Shown in pieces: positions 57,215 to 64,000 of a stretch of 64,000 nt of DNA. The stretch comes from Gammaproteobacteria bacterium. Lineage in GTDB: Bacteria; Pseudomonadota; Gammaproteobacteria; Steroidobacterales; Woeseiaceae. Location: assembly GCA_022600955.1 (NCBI GenBank), contig JAHZJK010000011.1, positions 62,001-126,000 of the forward strand, in the 5' to 3' direction. The notes under the pieces are model-generated. The model saw nothing but the letters and a program-made list of their open reading frames with translations. It ran no database searches and was not told the DNA's origin. Within the stretch, counting starts at the first letter, position 1. Each line of letters opens with the position of its first letter. Both the position numbers and the translations under genes were made by a program.

Positions 57215-58438
57215 CTACTTATTGAGTGCCGCGGTCGCAGCACAAAGGTTTCGGCCAAGCTGCATCATGTGTACCTGGTCCGGGCCATCCGCCAGGCGAA
57301 TCGTTCTTGCCGCAGCATAAGCGTGTGCCAGGAAGAAGTCCTGGCTCAGGCCACCGCCACCATGAATCTGCATCGCGCGATCCAATACGGTGCACGCCAT
57401 GGACGGTGCGACGATCTTGATCATAGAAATCAGTTCCTTGGCCGCCTTGTTGCCGCCATCATCCATGCGAGCGGCAGCTTTCATCGTCAACAGGCGCGCC
57501 TGCTCGATCTCACAAGCCGACTTCGCGATGTCCTCGCGTATGGACTGCTGCTTGCTAAGCGGGCGACCGAACGCAACCCGCGAGTCAGCGCGGATGCACA
57601 TGGCCTCCAGAGCACGTTGCGCCATGCCAACCAGTCGCATGCAGTGATGAATGCGACCCGGCCCCAATCGGCCCTGCGCGATTTCAAAACCACGGCCTTC
57701 GCCGAGTAGCATGTTACTCGCTGGTATCCGCACGTCTTCGAAGATTATTTCGGCGTGACCCTCAGGAGCATCATCGTATCCAAATACCTGCATCGGACGA
57801 AGTACGGTCACGCCGTCCGTATCCAGGGGCACAAGGATCATCGACTGTTGCTGATGCCTGTTGTCGTTGTCTGGATCGGTCTTGCCCATGACAATCATGA
57901 TCTTCGTATGGTTGTTGCAGGCTCCGCTGATGTACCATTTGCGACCATTGATCACATAGTCATCACCATCCCGAACAATCGCAGTTTCGATATTGGTTGC
58001 ATCCGACGATGCTACTGCGGGTTCAGTCATCGCGAACGCAGAGCGAATTTCACCGTGCAGGAGCGGAACCAGCCACTCTTCCTGCTGTGCGGCGTTTCCG
58101 TAGCGTGCCAATACTTCCATGTTACCGGTATCGGGAGCACTGCAATTGAAAACTTCTGAAGACCAGATTACACGTCCCATTATTTCAGCGAGCGGCGCGT
58201 ATTCGAGATTGCTAAGCCCGGCGCTAAACTGCCCGTATTCTTTGGGCAAAAACAGATTCCAAAGACCCGCCTCTTTGGCCAGTACTTTGAGCTCCCCGAT
58301 CTTCGCCGCCGGCTCCCAACGATCGCCTTCGGCAACCTGCTGCTGCACCAGGGCCTCATTCGGATAGATGTGTTCATCCATGAATGCCAACAGCTGCTCG
58401 CGTAAGGCTTGTACTTTGGGGGAATACTCGAAATCCAT
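57215..58438 (-). CDS. Acyl-CoA dehydrogenase, LvaC/ACAD11-like
   Basis: A 407-residue FAD protein. The ATG at 58438 has CGGAG upstream; the 77-residue extension to 58669 runs through the AraC gene and is rejected. FAD and substrate segments are [28 protein letters not shown] and [19 protein letters not shown]; the C-terminus has [19 protein letters not shown]. It is the first gene of a seven-gene run and pairs with the kinase directly downstream. Together they may remove the phosphate formed at C4, giving an enoyl-CoA; this is inference from LvaA/LvaC. Confidence 0.9.
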   Translation of the reverse strand: MDFEYSPKVQALREQLLAFMDEHIYPNEALVQQQVAEGDRWEPAAKIGELKVLAKEAGLWNLFLPKEYGQFSAGLSNLEYAPLAEIMGRVIWSSEVFNCSAPDTGNMEVLARYGNAAQQEEWLVPLLHGEIRSAFAMTEPAVASSDATNIETAIVRDGDDYVINGRKWYISGACNNHTKIMIVMGKTDPDNDNRHQQQSMILVPLDTDGVTVLRPMQVFGYDDAPEGHAEIIFEDVRIPASNMLLGEGRGFEIAQGRLGPGRIHHCMRLVGMAQRALEAMCIRADSRVAFGRPLSKQQSIREDIAKSACEIEQARLLTMKAAARMDDGGNKAAKELISMIKIVAPSMACTVLDRAMQIHGGGGLSQDFFLAHAYAAARTIRLADGPDQVHMMQLGRNLCAATAALNK

Positions 58439-58487
58439 CGTTTGCTCCGGAGTTATCAGTTTTTTAAGCGCAATGGATAGTAGCGTA

Positions 58488-59408
58488 TCACCCTGGCGCT
58501 TGCGCGAGGGCTTGCCGGCGCACGCGTCCAGGTGGTTCGCCAACAATACTCTTGAACGCTTTGCGAAAAGCCGCCTCCGACTGATAACCGGTTTGGAAAG
58601 CGATGTCGGCGATCGACATCTCCGAGCGTTGCAGCATTTCCTGTGCCTCATGCATGCGCCATCCCGCAAGATAGCGCATCGGCGTCAACCCTGTTAAGTC
58701 GCGGAAACGTTTCGCGAACGCGGAGCGACTCATCGCAACTTCCGCCGCCAGCGTATCGACGCTCCACTCGCCAGCAAGATCAGCATGCATAAGATTTAGT
58801 GCTCGGCCGACCTTGGTATCAGCCAGTGCACATAGCATTCCCGCAGTGAGACCCTGATCCATTTGCGAACGTAATACGTGAATAAACAACACATAGGCGA
58901 GCTCATTGATCACTGCATCCGTGCCCGGCTGTCCTCTCTCCAACTCACCGATTATGAGCTGCAGCAATGTCTGTGTACCACCGAGCCCGCTCGACTTCTT
59001 GAGGTCGAGCAAAACCATGGGCGGCAATCCATCCAGCAACGGCCACACAGCCTTGCTCTGAAATTCGAAAAATCCGCACAACAGACTGGTCACCGGGCCT
59101 GACAACACTTCCGGTGGGCTTTGGTTTATCAGCGTTGGATCCGGCGGCTCTGCACTACTGCCGAGCGAGTGTGGCGCATCATGCGGGAATATCACGAGGT
59201 CACCAGACACCATCTGAGTTGGTGCTGCGCCGTCGTCCGTATGTAACCAGCCGTTGCCACGTTCGATCAGGTGAAATGCCACTTTGCGATGCCCGGATGT
59301 ATCTACCGCCCACGTACCGCAAAAATCCGGTCGCGCATACACTTCGGCCTTCAGGCGCATTTTTCGCAAAATATAGCTAAGGGCGTCTGTTTCTGGACGA
59401 TTTGACAT
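58488..59408 (-). CDS. AraC-family transcriptional regulator with cupin domain
   Basis: A 306-residue regulator. The N-terminal cupin_6-like domain (about 10-180) may bind an effector. Two helix-turn-helix motifs lie in [20 protein letters not shown] and [20 protein letters not shown] near the C-terminus. The ATG at 59408 has AAGAG eight bases upstream; a start at 59429 has no such site. It lies 49 bases before the acyl-CoA dehydrogenase gene on the same strand and diverges from the cupredoxin-like gene, so it could control either side. Confidence 0.9.
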   Translation of the reverse strand: MSNRPETDALSYILRKMRLKAEVYARPDFCGTWAVDTSGHRKVAFHLIERGNGWLHTDDGAAPTQMVSGDLVIFPHDAPHSLGSSAEPPDPTLINQSPPEVLSGPVTSLLCGFFEFQSKAVWPLLDGLPPMVLLDLKKSSGLGGTQTLLQLIIGELERGQPGTDAVINELAYVLFIHVLRSQMDQGLTAGMLCALADTKVGRALNLMHADLAGEWSVDTLAAEVAMSRSAFAKRFRDLTGLTPMRYLAGWRMHEAQEMLQRSEMSIADIAFQTGYQSEAAFRKAFKSIVGEPPGRVRRQALAQAPG

Positions 59409-59502
59409 GTTTTCGCTCTTTTTTGGCATATTCTAACGACGTGAATCGATGGATAGTACGCCTACATTCAACGTAAACACAAACCGAGTCCTGGAGACCA
59501 AC

Positions 59503-59874
59503 ATGAATACCCTCAAATTCCTCGCCCTTACTATTATCGCCACCGGCTTCTTTGGAAGCGCACTTGCGGATACGCCGACGACTCGTGCCGACGGCGTTAC
59601 GGTGATTCATCTGGATGAATACAACGGCTACTTTTCTGCGGAAGAGACACTGGCCGGACTGAAAGCCGGCGACTACGAGTTCGTTATCACCAATAAGGCC
59701 GGAAAACTTGTCGGCTTTCAGATTCAGAACTACAAGACACACGAGACCCTGGACAAGTTCGGTCTGAAGCCGGGTGAGACACGTACATCCAGAGTAACCA
59801 TCACCGAGGATGGCGTGCGCTACCGCTGCCCGATCAACGTAACGCCTTGGTATGACCTCGACGGCATCAAGTGA
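59503..59874 (+). CDS. Small exported cupredoxin-like protein
   Basis: A 123-residue protein starting at an ATG with GGAG eight bases upstream; the frame back to 59449 is less likely. A signal peptide ends near GSALADTP. The mature part has the alternating strands of a small beta sandwich (DYEFVITNKAGKLVGFQI), with single His in NYKTHETLD and Cys in YRCPINVTPW as possible metal ligands. A complete type 1 copper set is not evident. It stands 25 bases before the thioredoxin gene on the same strand. The function is unknown. Confidence 0.65.
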   Translation: MNTLKFLALTIIATGFFGSALADTPTTRADGVTVIHLDEYNGYFSAEETLAGLKAGDYEFVITNKAGKLVGFQIQNYKTHETLDKFGLKPGETRTSRVTITEDGVRYRCPINVTPWYDLDGIK

Positions 59875-59899
59875 GTCGCTGAGTACAAAGGAGAACATC

Positions 59900-60220
59900 A
59901 TGACCGTGAAAATAACTGACCAAAGCTTCGATACCGAAGTGCTGCATGCAAGTGAGCCTGTGCTCGTGGACTTGTGGGCAGAATGGTGCGGACCATGCCG
60001 GGCAATCGCGCCGATACTCGAGGAGCTTGCCGATGATTACCAGGGAAAGATTAAGGTAACCAAACTCGACATCGATTCGAATCCCGAAACCGCCGCACGT
60101 TTTTCAGTTCGCAGCATCCCGACATTGTTGTTGTTTGACAAAGGTGAACTCGTTGATTCAACCGTCGGTGTACAACCCAAAGCCGCGCTGGAAGCGCTGG
60201 TCGACAAATACGTGGCCTGA
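59900..60220 (+). CDS. trxA: Thioredoxin
   Basis: A 106-residue cytosolic thioredoxin with the active site WAEWCGPCRAIAP (Cys30 and Cys33), the conserved Asp26-type position replaced by its neighbour in LVDLWAEW, and the cis-proline loop SIPTLLLF. AAGGAGAAC precedes the ATG at 59900; a longer frame starts inside the previous gene. It reduces protein disulfides with thioredoxin reductase. A strong hairpin lies 25 bases downstream. Confidence 0.93.
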   Translation: MTVKITDQSFDTEVLHASEPVLVDLWAEWCGPCRAIAPILEELADDYQGKIKVTKLDIDSNPETAARFSVRSIPTLLLFDKGELVDSTVGVQPKAALEALVDKYVA

Positions 60221-60245
60221 GCCTCCCCTCTCTGCCGCGTCGAAC

Positions 60246-60271
60246 GGCCCGGACGGGCAACCGTCCGGGCC
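60246..60271 (+). terminator. Hairpin terminator after thioredoxin
   Basis: GGCCCGGACGG (60246-60256) pairs perfectly with CCGTCCGGGCC (60261-60271) around a GCAA tetraloop. The following ACCCCTTCG has no real T-run, so termination may be partial, but the stem is very stable and separates the thioredoxin gene from the B12 promoter. Confidence 0.65.
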
Positions 60272-60281
60272 ACCCCTTCGA

Positions 60282-60310
60282 TTGACACGACCTGAACCGT
60301 AGTCTAATTT
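60282..60310 (+). promoter_or_regulatory. Promoter of the B12 transport operon
   Basis: TTGACA (60282-60287) and TAATTT (60305-60310) stand 17 bases apart. Transcription should start near 60317, exactly where the riboswitch begins. Confidence 0.8.
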
Positions 60311-60317
60311 TCCTCAC

Positions 60318-60478
60318 AGATGGTGCCCCGCTCATCCGGGGCTAAGAGGGAACCCGGTGTCATGCCGGGGCTGTACCCGCAACTGTATGCTAGTAGATTT
60401 TGGCCAGTCAGCCACTGCGACGAATGTTTCGGGAAGGCGGCCAACGTTGTTAATCAGCAAGCCAGGAAACCTGCCATC
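60318..60478 (+). promoter_or_regulatory. Cobalamin riboswitch
   Basis: The leader has the ordered elements of a cobalamin riboswitch: TGGTGCC (60321-60327), GGGAACCCGGTG (60348-60359), CCGGGGCTGTACCCGCAACTG (60365-60385), GCCACTG (60411-60417) and GGGAAGGCGG (60431-60440). The B12 box AGCCAGGAAACCTGCC is at 60460-60475. It should lower expression of the downstream btuFCD-like genes when adenosylcobalamin or another cobalamin is plentiful. The expression platform between 60480 and 60690 is not obvious; a CACTGC/GCAGTG hairpin at 60558-60572 is one candidate. Confidence 0.93.
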
Positions 60479-60633
60479 GCGTCGTTCGTCCTGGGCCGGG
60501 TTTGCCTTCTGGGCCGGAATACAACTTCCCGTGAAACGACAGATAGTCGGCTCGTCGCACTGCTCAGCAGTGATGCCGTATTGTCTCGTTTTCATTTGCA
60601 CCGGTTTCGACGCCCGGTCATCGAGAGCCCAAC

Positions 60634-60693
60634 ATGAGCAGAAGCGCTTTTCCCGTTTCCGCAACACGACACAATTTGTCGGAGTGCAATTGA
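60634..60693 (+). CDS. Possible 19-codon leader ORF before btuF
   Basis: An ATG at 60634, preceded by GAGAG, opens a 19-codon frame whose TGA stop (60691-60693) overlaps the TTG start of the next gene. It may couple translation of btuF to a short leader under riboswitch control. No conservation data are available, so it may also be chance. Confidence 0.3.
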   Translation: MSRSAFPVSATRHNLSECN

Positions 60694-61493
60694 AGCGTTG
60701 CGCGAATATTGCCATGCTACTCGCGCTTGCACTGAGCAACGCGGCGCTGGCGGCGGACCCTGTGAAACGCGTCGTCAGTCTCGACTATTGCGCTGATCAA
60801 TTTGTGCTGAAGCTATTGCCGCCCGAGAACATTCTTGCGCTCTCGCCGGACGCGACGGCCCACTACTCCTATATGCGGCAGCTAGCCAGAGGCATCCCTC
60901 AGGTCCGACCCATAGCCGAAGACGTACTCTTGATGCAGCCCGATCTCATTGTACGGTCTTACGGCGGTGGTCCACGCGTAGCACATTTTTTTGAGCGTGC
61001 TGGAGTATCGATTCTGCAGGTTCCGTATGCGAACGACGTAGCGGATATTCAAAAAAATATGCAGTTAATGGCAAACGCCTTGGGCGTTCCCGAACGCGGC
61101 CATGAAATAGTTGCCGATATGCAGCAACGCCTGCAGAAGCTGGCGTCGCGACCGCAATTGCGCAGCACACTCTATATGACACCCAATGGCGTAACAGCCG
61201 GGTCCGGCACGCTCATTCACGAGATGTTCGAAGCGGCAGGCCTGAGCAACTTCCAGCGCGAAGCTGGCTGGCGCTCTATTCCGATCGAACGCCTCGCATA
61301 CGAACAGCCGGACAGGATCGCGACCGCAGTCTTTGGCGACAACACCGAGCAAACGGCGCGTTGGAGCGCAATGCGGCACCCAATTGCACAGCGGCAAGTT
61401 CAGAACAAACCGACTGTCGTGCTCGAAGGGGCGTGGACCGCCTGTGGGGGCTGGTTCCTGGTCGATGCCATTGAAGCGCTGGCTAGTCAATGA
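60690..61493 (+). CDS. btuF: Cobalamin ABC transporter substrate-binding protein (BtuF-like)
   Basis: About 267 residues. The TTG at 60690 has CGGAG five bases upstream and yields a signal peptide (ALALSNAALAADP); an ATG at 60714 is the alternative. The fold is that of siderophore/B12 binding proteins: RVVSLDYCADQFVLKL, ENILALSPDATAHYSY and a long connecting helix near DIQKNMQLMANAL. The B12 assignment comes from the riboswitch upstream; by sequence alone an iron-siderophore ligand would also be possible. Its stop overlaps the permease start by four bases. Confidence 0.85.
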   Translation: MKRCANIAMLLALALSNAALAADPVKRVVSLDYCADQFVLKLLPPENILALSPDATAHYSYMRQLARGIPQVRPIAEDVLLMQPDLIVRSYGGGPRVAHFFERAGVSILQVPYANDVADIQKNMQLMANALGVPERGHEIVADMQQRLQKLASRPQLRSTLYMTPNGVTAGSGTLIHEMFEAAGLSNFQREAGWRSIPIERLAYEQPDRIATAVFGDNTEQTARWSAMRHPIAQRQVQNKPTVVLEGAWTACGGWFLVDAIEALASQ

Positions 61494-62479
61494 CTGAGCG
61501 ACTATTGCTAGTAGCATTGATCACCAGCAGCCTGCTCGCACTGTTCGCTGCCTGCATGCTCGGATCAACGCCGATGGAGCTGCCGCGGGTGATCGCCGCA
61601 TTGTTCGGCCAGTCGTCGACAGCTGACGCGGTTGTCATCTGGCAAATCCGGTTGCCGCGTGCGCTCGCCGCGTGGCTGGTCGGCGCTGCATTGGGCGCCA
61701 GCGGTGCGGCACTCCAGGGTCTGTTGCGGAATCCGCTGGCAGAGCCTGGCGTACTGGGCGTTACCGCCACCGCGTCCCTGTTCGCGACCTTCGCACTCTA
61801 TTACGGCCTTGCAGCAAGCTCGGTATTTGTGTTGCCGGCTTTTTCCATTATTGGTGCACTCATTGCAACCGGACTGCTGGCAACCGCGGCAATTCGAATC
61901 AAGTCTGTCGTGACTCTGATTCTGCTGGGCGTCGGTCTGTCGAGTTTTTCCGCAGCAGCGATGTCTTTACTACTAAACCTCGCGCCCAATCCGTTCACTC
62001 TCTCCGACATGATCAACTGGTTACTTGGGTCGGTGGCGAACCGCAGTTTTGAAGATATTGAAATGGCCTTACCATTCATCCTGCTCGGTCTGGGGATTCT
62101 GTTTGTAACCCGGCGAGGCCTGTCCGCCCTGACACTGGGCGAGGAAGCAGCCAGTGGACTTGGCCTGAACCTGCGTACGCAGCGAATAGCGGTTGTATTA
62201 GGTGCAGGTATCGCGACCGGCGCCTCGGTCGCACTTGCCGGCGCTATTGGTTTTGTCGGCATTGTCGCACCGCACATTGTTCGTCCGGTTGTACATCATG
62301 ATCCTGCTCGCAGCCTGCTGCCAAGTGCGCTGCTCGCGGGCCTGATACTGGTGGTGGCCGACATTGGCGTACGCATACTGCCGACGACAACGGAATTGAA
62401 ACTCGGTGTCGTGGCGGCACTGATCGGGGCACCTGCGTTTGCCTGGATAGCGATGCAGCGACGGAGCACGCATGAGTGA
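61490..62479 (+). CDS. btuC: Cobalamin ABC transporter permease (BtuC/FecCD family)
   Basis: A 329-residue inner-membrane permease with about ten helices. Family segments are IRLPRALAAWLVGAALGASG near residue 46 and IGFVGIVAPHIVRPVV near 250, the latter being the coupling region to the ATPase. It overlaps the preceding gene by four bases and the ATPase gene by eight. With BtuF and BtuD it should import cobalamin from the periplasm; the outer-membrane BtuB is not encoded nearby. Confidence 0.9.
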   Translation: MTERLLLVALITSSLLALFAACMLGSTPMELPRVIAALFGQSSTADAVVIWQIRLPRALAAWLVGAALGASGAALQGLLRNPLAEPGVLGVTATASLFATFALYYGLAASSVFVLPAFSIIGALIATGLLATAAIRIKSVVTLILLGVGLSSFSAAAMSLLLNLAPNPFTLSDMINWLLGSVANRSFEDIEMALPFILLGLGILFVTRRGLSALTLGEEAASGLGLNLRTQRIAVVLGAGIATGASVALAGAIGFVGIVAPHIVRPVVHHDPARSLLPSALLAGLILVVADIGVRILPTTTELKLGVVAALIGAPAFAWIAMQRRSTHE

Positions 62480-63254
62480 TCTGACCGCCAGTGATCTGTG
62501 TGTACGTGCAGGTAATGCTTTGCTCGTTGACGACGCAACCCTCACGCTGAAGAGTGGCGAACTGGTATCGATACTCGGGCCCAATGGCGCCGGCAAAACG
62601 TCGTTGATACGCGCAATGATCGGCCTGCTGCCACCTGACAGAGGAGACTGCCAGTTAAATGGTGTGGACTGTTACCGCCTGCCGCCATTTGAACGCGCGC
62701 AACAGGTTTCGTATTTGCCACAACGTCGCCCGCTTGCCTGGCCGAATCGTGTTCGGGACATAGTTGCACTCGGTCGATTTGCGCATGGCGCCGCGCTCGG
62801 ACGCCTGGGCCAGCAAGACGCTGCGGCAGTTGAGAGTGCCATGGATGCCTGTGATTTGATTCCACTGGCCGACCGAACCGCCGACACTCTCTCGGGCGGC
62901 GAACTCGCGCGGGTACATTTTGCAAGAACGCTGGCAGCACACACACCGCTACTCGTCGCTGATGAACCGGTCGACGCACTCGACCCTTTGCACCAGCTAA
63001 GCGTTGCCAGCCTAATGCGGAACTATGTCGATCAGGGTGGCGGCGCGCTCGTTGTCCTGCATAACATCGCCCTGGCCGCCCGCATCTCGGACCGCCTGGT
63101 CTGGATGAAGAAAGGCCGCATCGTCTTCGATGGCTCGCCCCAAGCAACACTCACAGCGGAGACAATGGCAACGATATTCGGCGTCGAAGCCCGCATCATA
63201 ACTGACGCGCACGGAGTCGACGTCCGCATCGACAGTGCCCTTGGGCGCGGCTGA
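62472..63254 (+). CDS. btuD: Cobalamin ABC transporter ATPase (BtuD-like)
   Basis: A 260-residue ATPase with Walker A GPNGAGKT (36-43), Q loop YLPQRR, the signature LSGGELARVHFARTL and Walker B LLVADEPVDALDPLHQ. It ends the transport operon. FIFGVEARI-like segments near the C-terminus are typical of the FecE/HmuV/BtuD group. It overlaps btuC by eight bases, supporting coupled translation. Confidence 0.9.
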   Translation: MSDLTASDLCVRAGNALLVDDATLTLKSGELVSILGPNGAGKTSLIRAMIGLLPPDRGDCQLNGVDCYRLPPFERAQQVSYLPQRRPLAWPNRVRDIVALGRFAHGAALGRLGQQDAAAVESAMDACDLIPLADRTADTLSGGELARVHFARTLAAHTPLLVADEPVDALDPLHQLSVASLMRNYVDQGGGALVVLHNIALAARISDRLVWMKKGRIVFDGSPQATLTAETMATIFGVEARIITDAHGVDVRIDSALGRG

Positions 63255-63337
63255 AAACGCCGGCACTTCAGTTCAGCGTGACATGTCGCCAGGTTTTGCC
63301 GATACTGCGGCGCCCCGACACCACACATTGAGAGCAA

Positions 63338-64000
63338 ATGTTTCGCAATCTGCGTTTTTACCGTCTCGACGGAGACTGGCCCGAGTCCGAAGAAGCTGTA
63401 TCACAACAATTGCAGAAGTCTGCATTCAGGGCGTGCGGACCATTGACGGAACGCAGCTCTGGCTGGGTGGCCATCGACTCGGAAAATGCTGAGGCCCTGG
63501 CGCGTCGTGTCAATGGCGCTGACCTGATGCGCTTACGCAGCCAGTCGCGCGTACTGCCACCTTCTGCTATCAACGAAGAGCTCGAAGTACGCATCGAAGA
63601 GTACCGCGAGCGCATGCAGGAAAAACCCAGCCCGCGCGAGAAGCGTCGATTGAAAGCCGAAACACGGGTTGAATTGTTGCCGAAGGCGATGCTGAAGTCC
63701 GACCGCATCTGGGGTTACGTCGACCTCAAGGAAAAAGTGCTCGACATTGACGCTGGCCAGAATGCGGCTGCAGAACGTTTTCTGCTACGACTGCGCTCAC
63801 CGTTCGAACAAGTCCTGATCAATCCGTTGCTATTCAACGAACCCGTAAGCGGACTGCTGACGAAGATATTCTTCGGCAATGCGCCAGGCCAGTTTGCGGT
63901 CGGACGCGAATGCCGCATGCAAGACGCTGCCGACGCAGGGTCAATCGTTCGCTGGACGGATTTCGACCTCTCCGACAAGACCATCCGCGATCACGTCGCA
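63338..64000 (+). CDS. rdgC: Recombination-associated protein RdgC (3' end missing)
   Basis: The frame opens at an ATG at 63338 and runs off the window after 221 codons, of about 300 expected. The N-terminus MFRNLRFYRLDGDWP, the stretch CGPLTERSSGW, RLRSQSRVLPPSAINEELE, and LKSDRIWGYVDLKEKVLDID match RdgC closely. RdgC is a ring-forming DNA-binding protein that limits RecA filament formation. It follows btuD by 83 bases; AGAG lies five bases upstream of the ATG. Confidence 0.9.
   Translation, partial: MFRNLRFYRLDGDWPESEEAVSQQLQKSAFRACGPLTERSSGWVAIDSENAEALARRVNGADLMRLRSQSRVLPPSAINEELEVRIEEYRERMQEKPSPREKRRLKAETRVELLPKAMLKSDRIWGYVDLKEKVLDIDAGQNAAAERFLLRLRSPFEQVLINPLLFNEPVSGLLTKIFFGNAPGQFAVGRECRMQDAADAGSIVRWTDFDLSDKTIRDHVA

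Noticed and set aside
58439-58669. Extension of the acyl-CoA dehydrogenase frame
   Set aside because: It overlaps the AraC gene, has no family similarity, and the ATG at 58438 has a good site.

Overview
The window is a 64 kb piece of a bacterial chromosome with moderate GC content. Its dense, mostly operonic genes, TonB-dependent receptor, RND pump, FecCD-type B12 importer and RdgC point to a Gram-negative proteobacterium, most likely a marine gammaproteobacterium. The TPR-sulfotransferases, PKHD-type oxygenases, DgcN/DgcA pair and DUF5916/DUF547 proteins would suit a heterotroph of the Woeseia/Steroidobacter type, but that placement is inference from gene content only. I found no tRNA, rRNA, CRISPR array, insertion sequence or phage genes.

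Layout. 1-1596: 3' part of a DUF885 zinc-peptidase-like protein. 1701-6431: an RND efflux permease, its periplasmic adaptor and a DUF4826-like cytosolic protein. 6439-21448: an accessory island with three TPR-sulfotransferases, one sulfotransferase without TPRs, three 2-oxoglutarate/Fe(II) oxygenases, a SAM methyltransferase, a secreted esterase, a small exported protein and three tandem exported DUF547 paralogues. 21558-24566: a large TonB-dependent receptor with a clear terminator. 24977-28243: an isoaspartyl peptidase/asparaginase, a BKACE enzyme, a hotdog thioesterase and a TauD-like dioxygenase. The middle pair resembles the last steps of carnitine degradation. 28269-30368: a lipoprotein oligopeptidase of family S9.

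30358-39013 is amino-acid catabolism. A Lrp/AsnC regulator diverges from a leucine-dehydrogenase-type enzyme followed by branched-chain 2-oxoacid dehydrogenase E1alpha, E1beta and E2 (no E3). A D-2-hydroxyacid-type FAD oxidase diverges from the D-glutamate pathway pair dgcN-dgcA. 39027-41177 is a DUF5916 outer-membrane-type protein. 41266-47888 holds a LytS/LytTR-type two-component system divergent from an adaptor, an ATPase and two FtsX-like permeases of a MacB-type exporter.

47940-58438 is a tight run on the minus strand: acyl-CoA dehydrogenase, APH-family kinase, a two-subunit molybdenum hydroxylase, a DmdC-like acyl-CoA dehydrogenase, a lipoprotein and an M16 peptidase. An AraC regulator lies just upstream. 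The kinase/dehydrogenase pair resembles the system that removes a 4-hydroxyl group from acyl-CoA by phosphorylation and elimination. 59503-60220: a small exported cupredoxin-like protein and thioredoxin. 60282-63254: a strong promoter, a cobalamin riboswitch and btuF-btuC-btuD-like genes. 63338 to the end: the first part of rdgC, open at the window edge.

The most promising candidate for something undescribed is the sulfotransferase/oxygenase/methyltransferase/DUF547 island, which looks like a protein- or peptide-modification locus whose substrate is not evident. All assignments come from reading the sequence; no database search was run.
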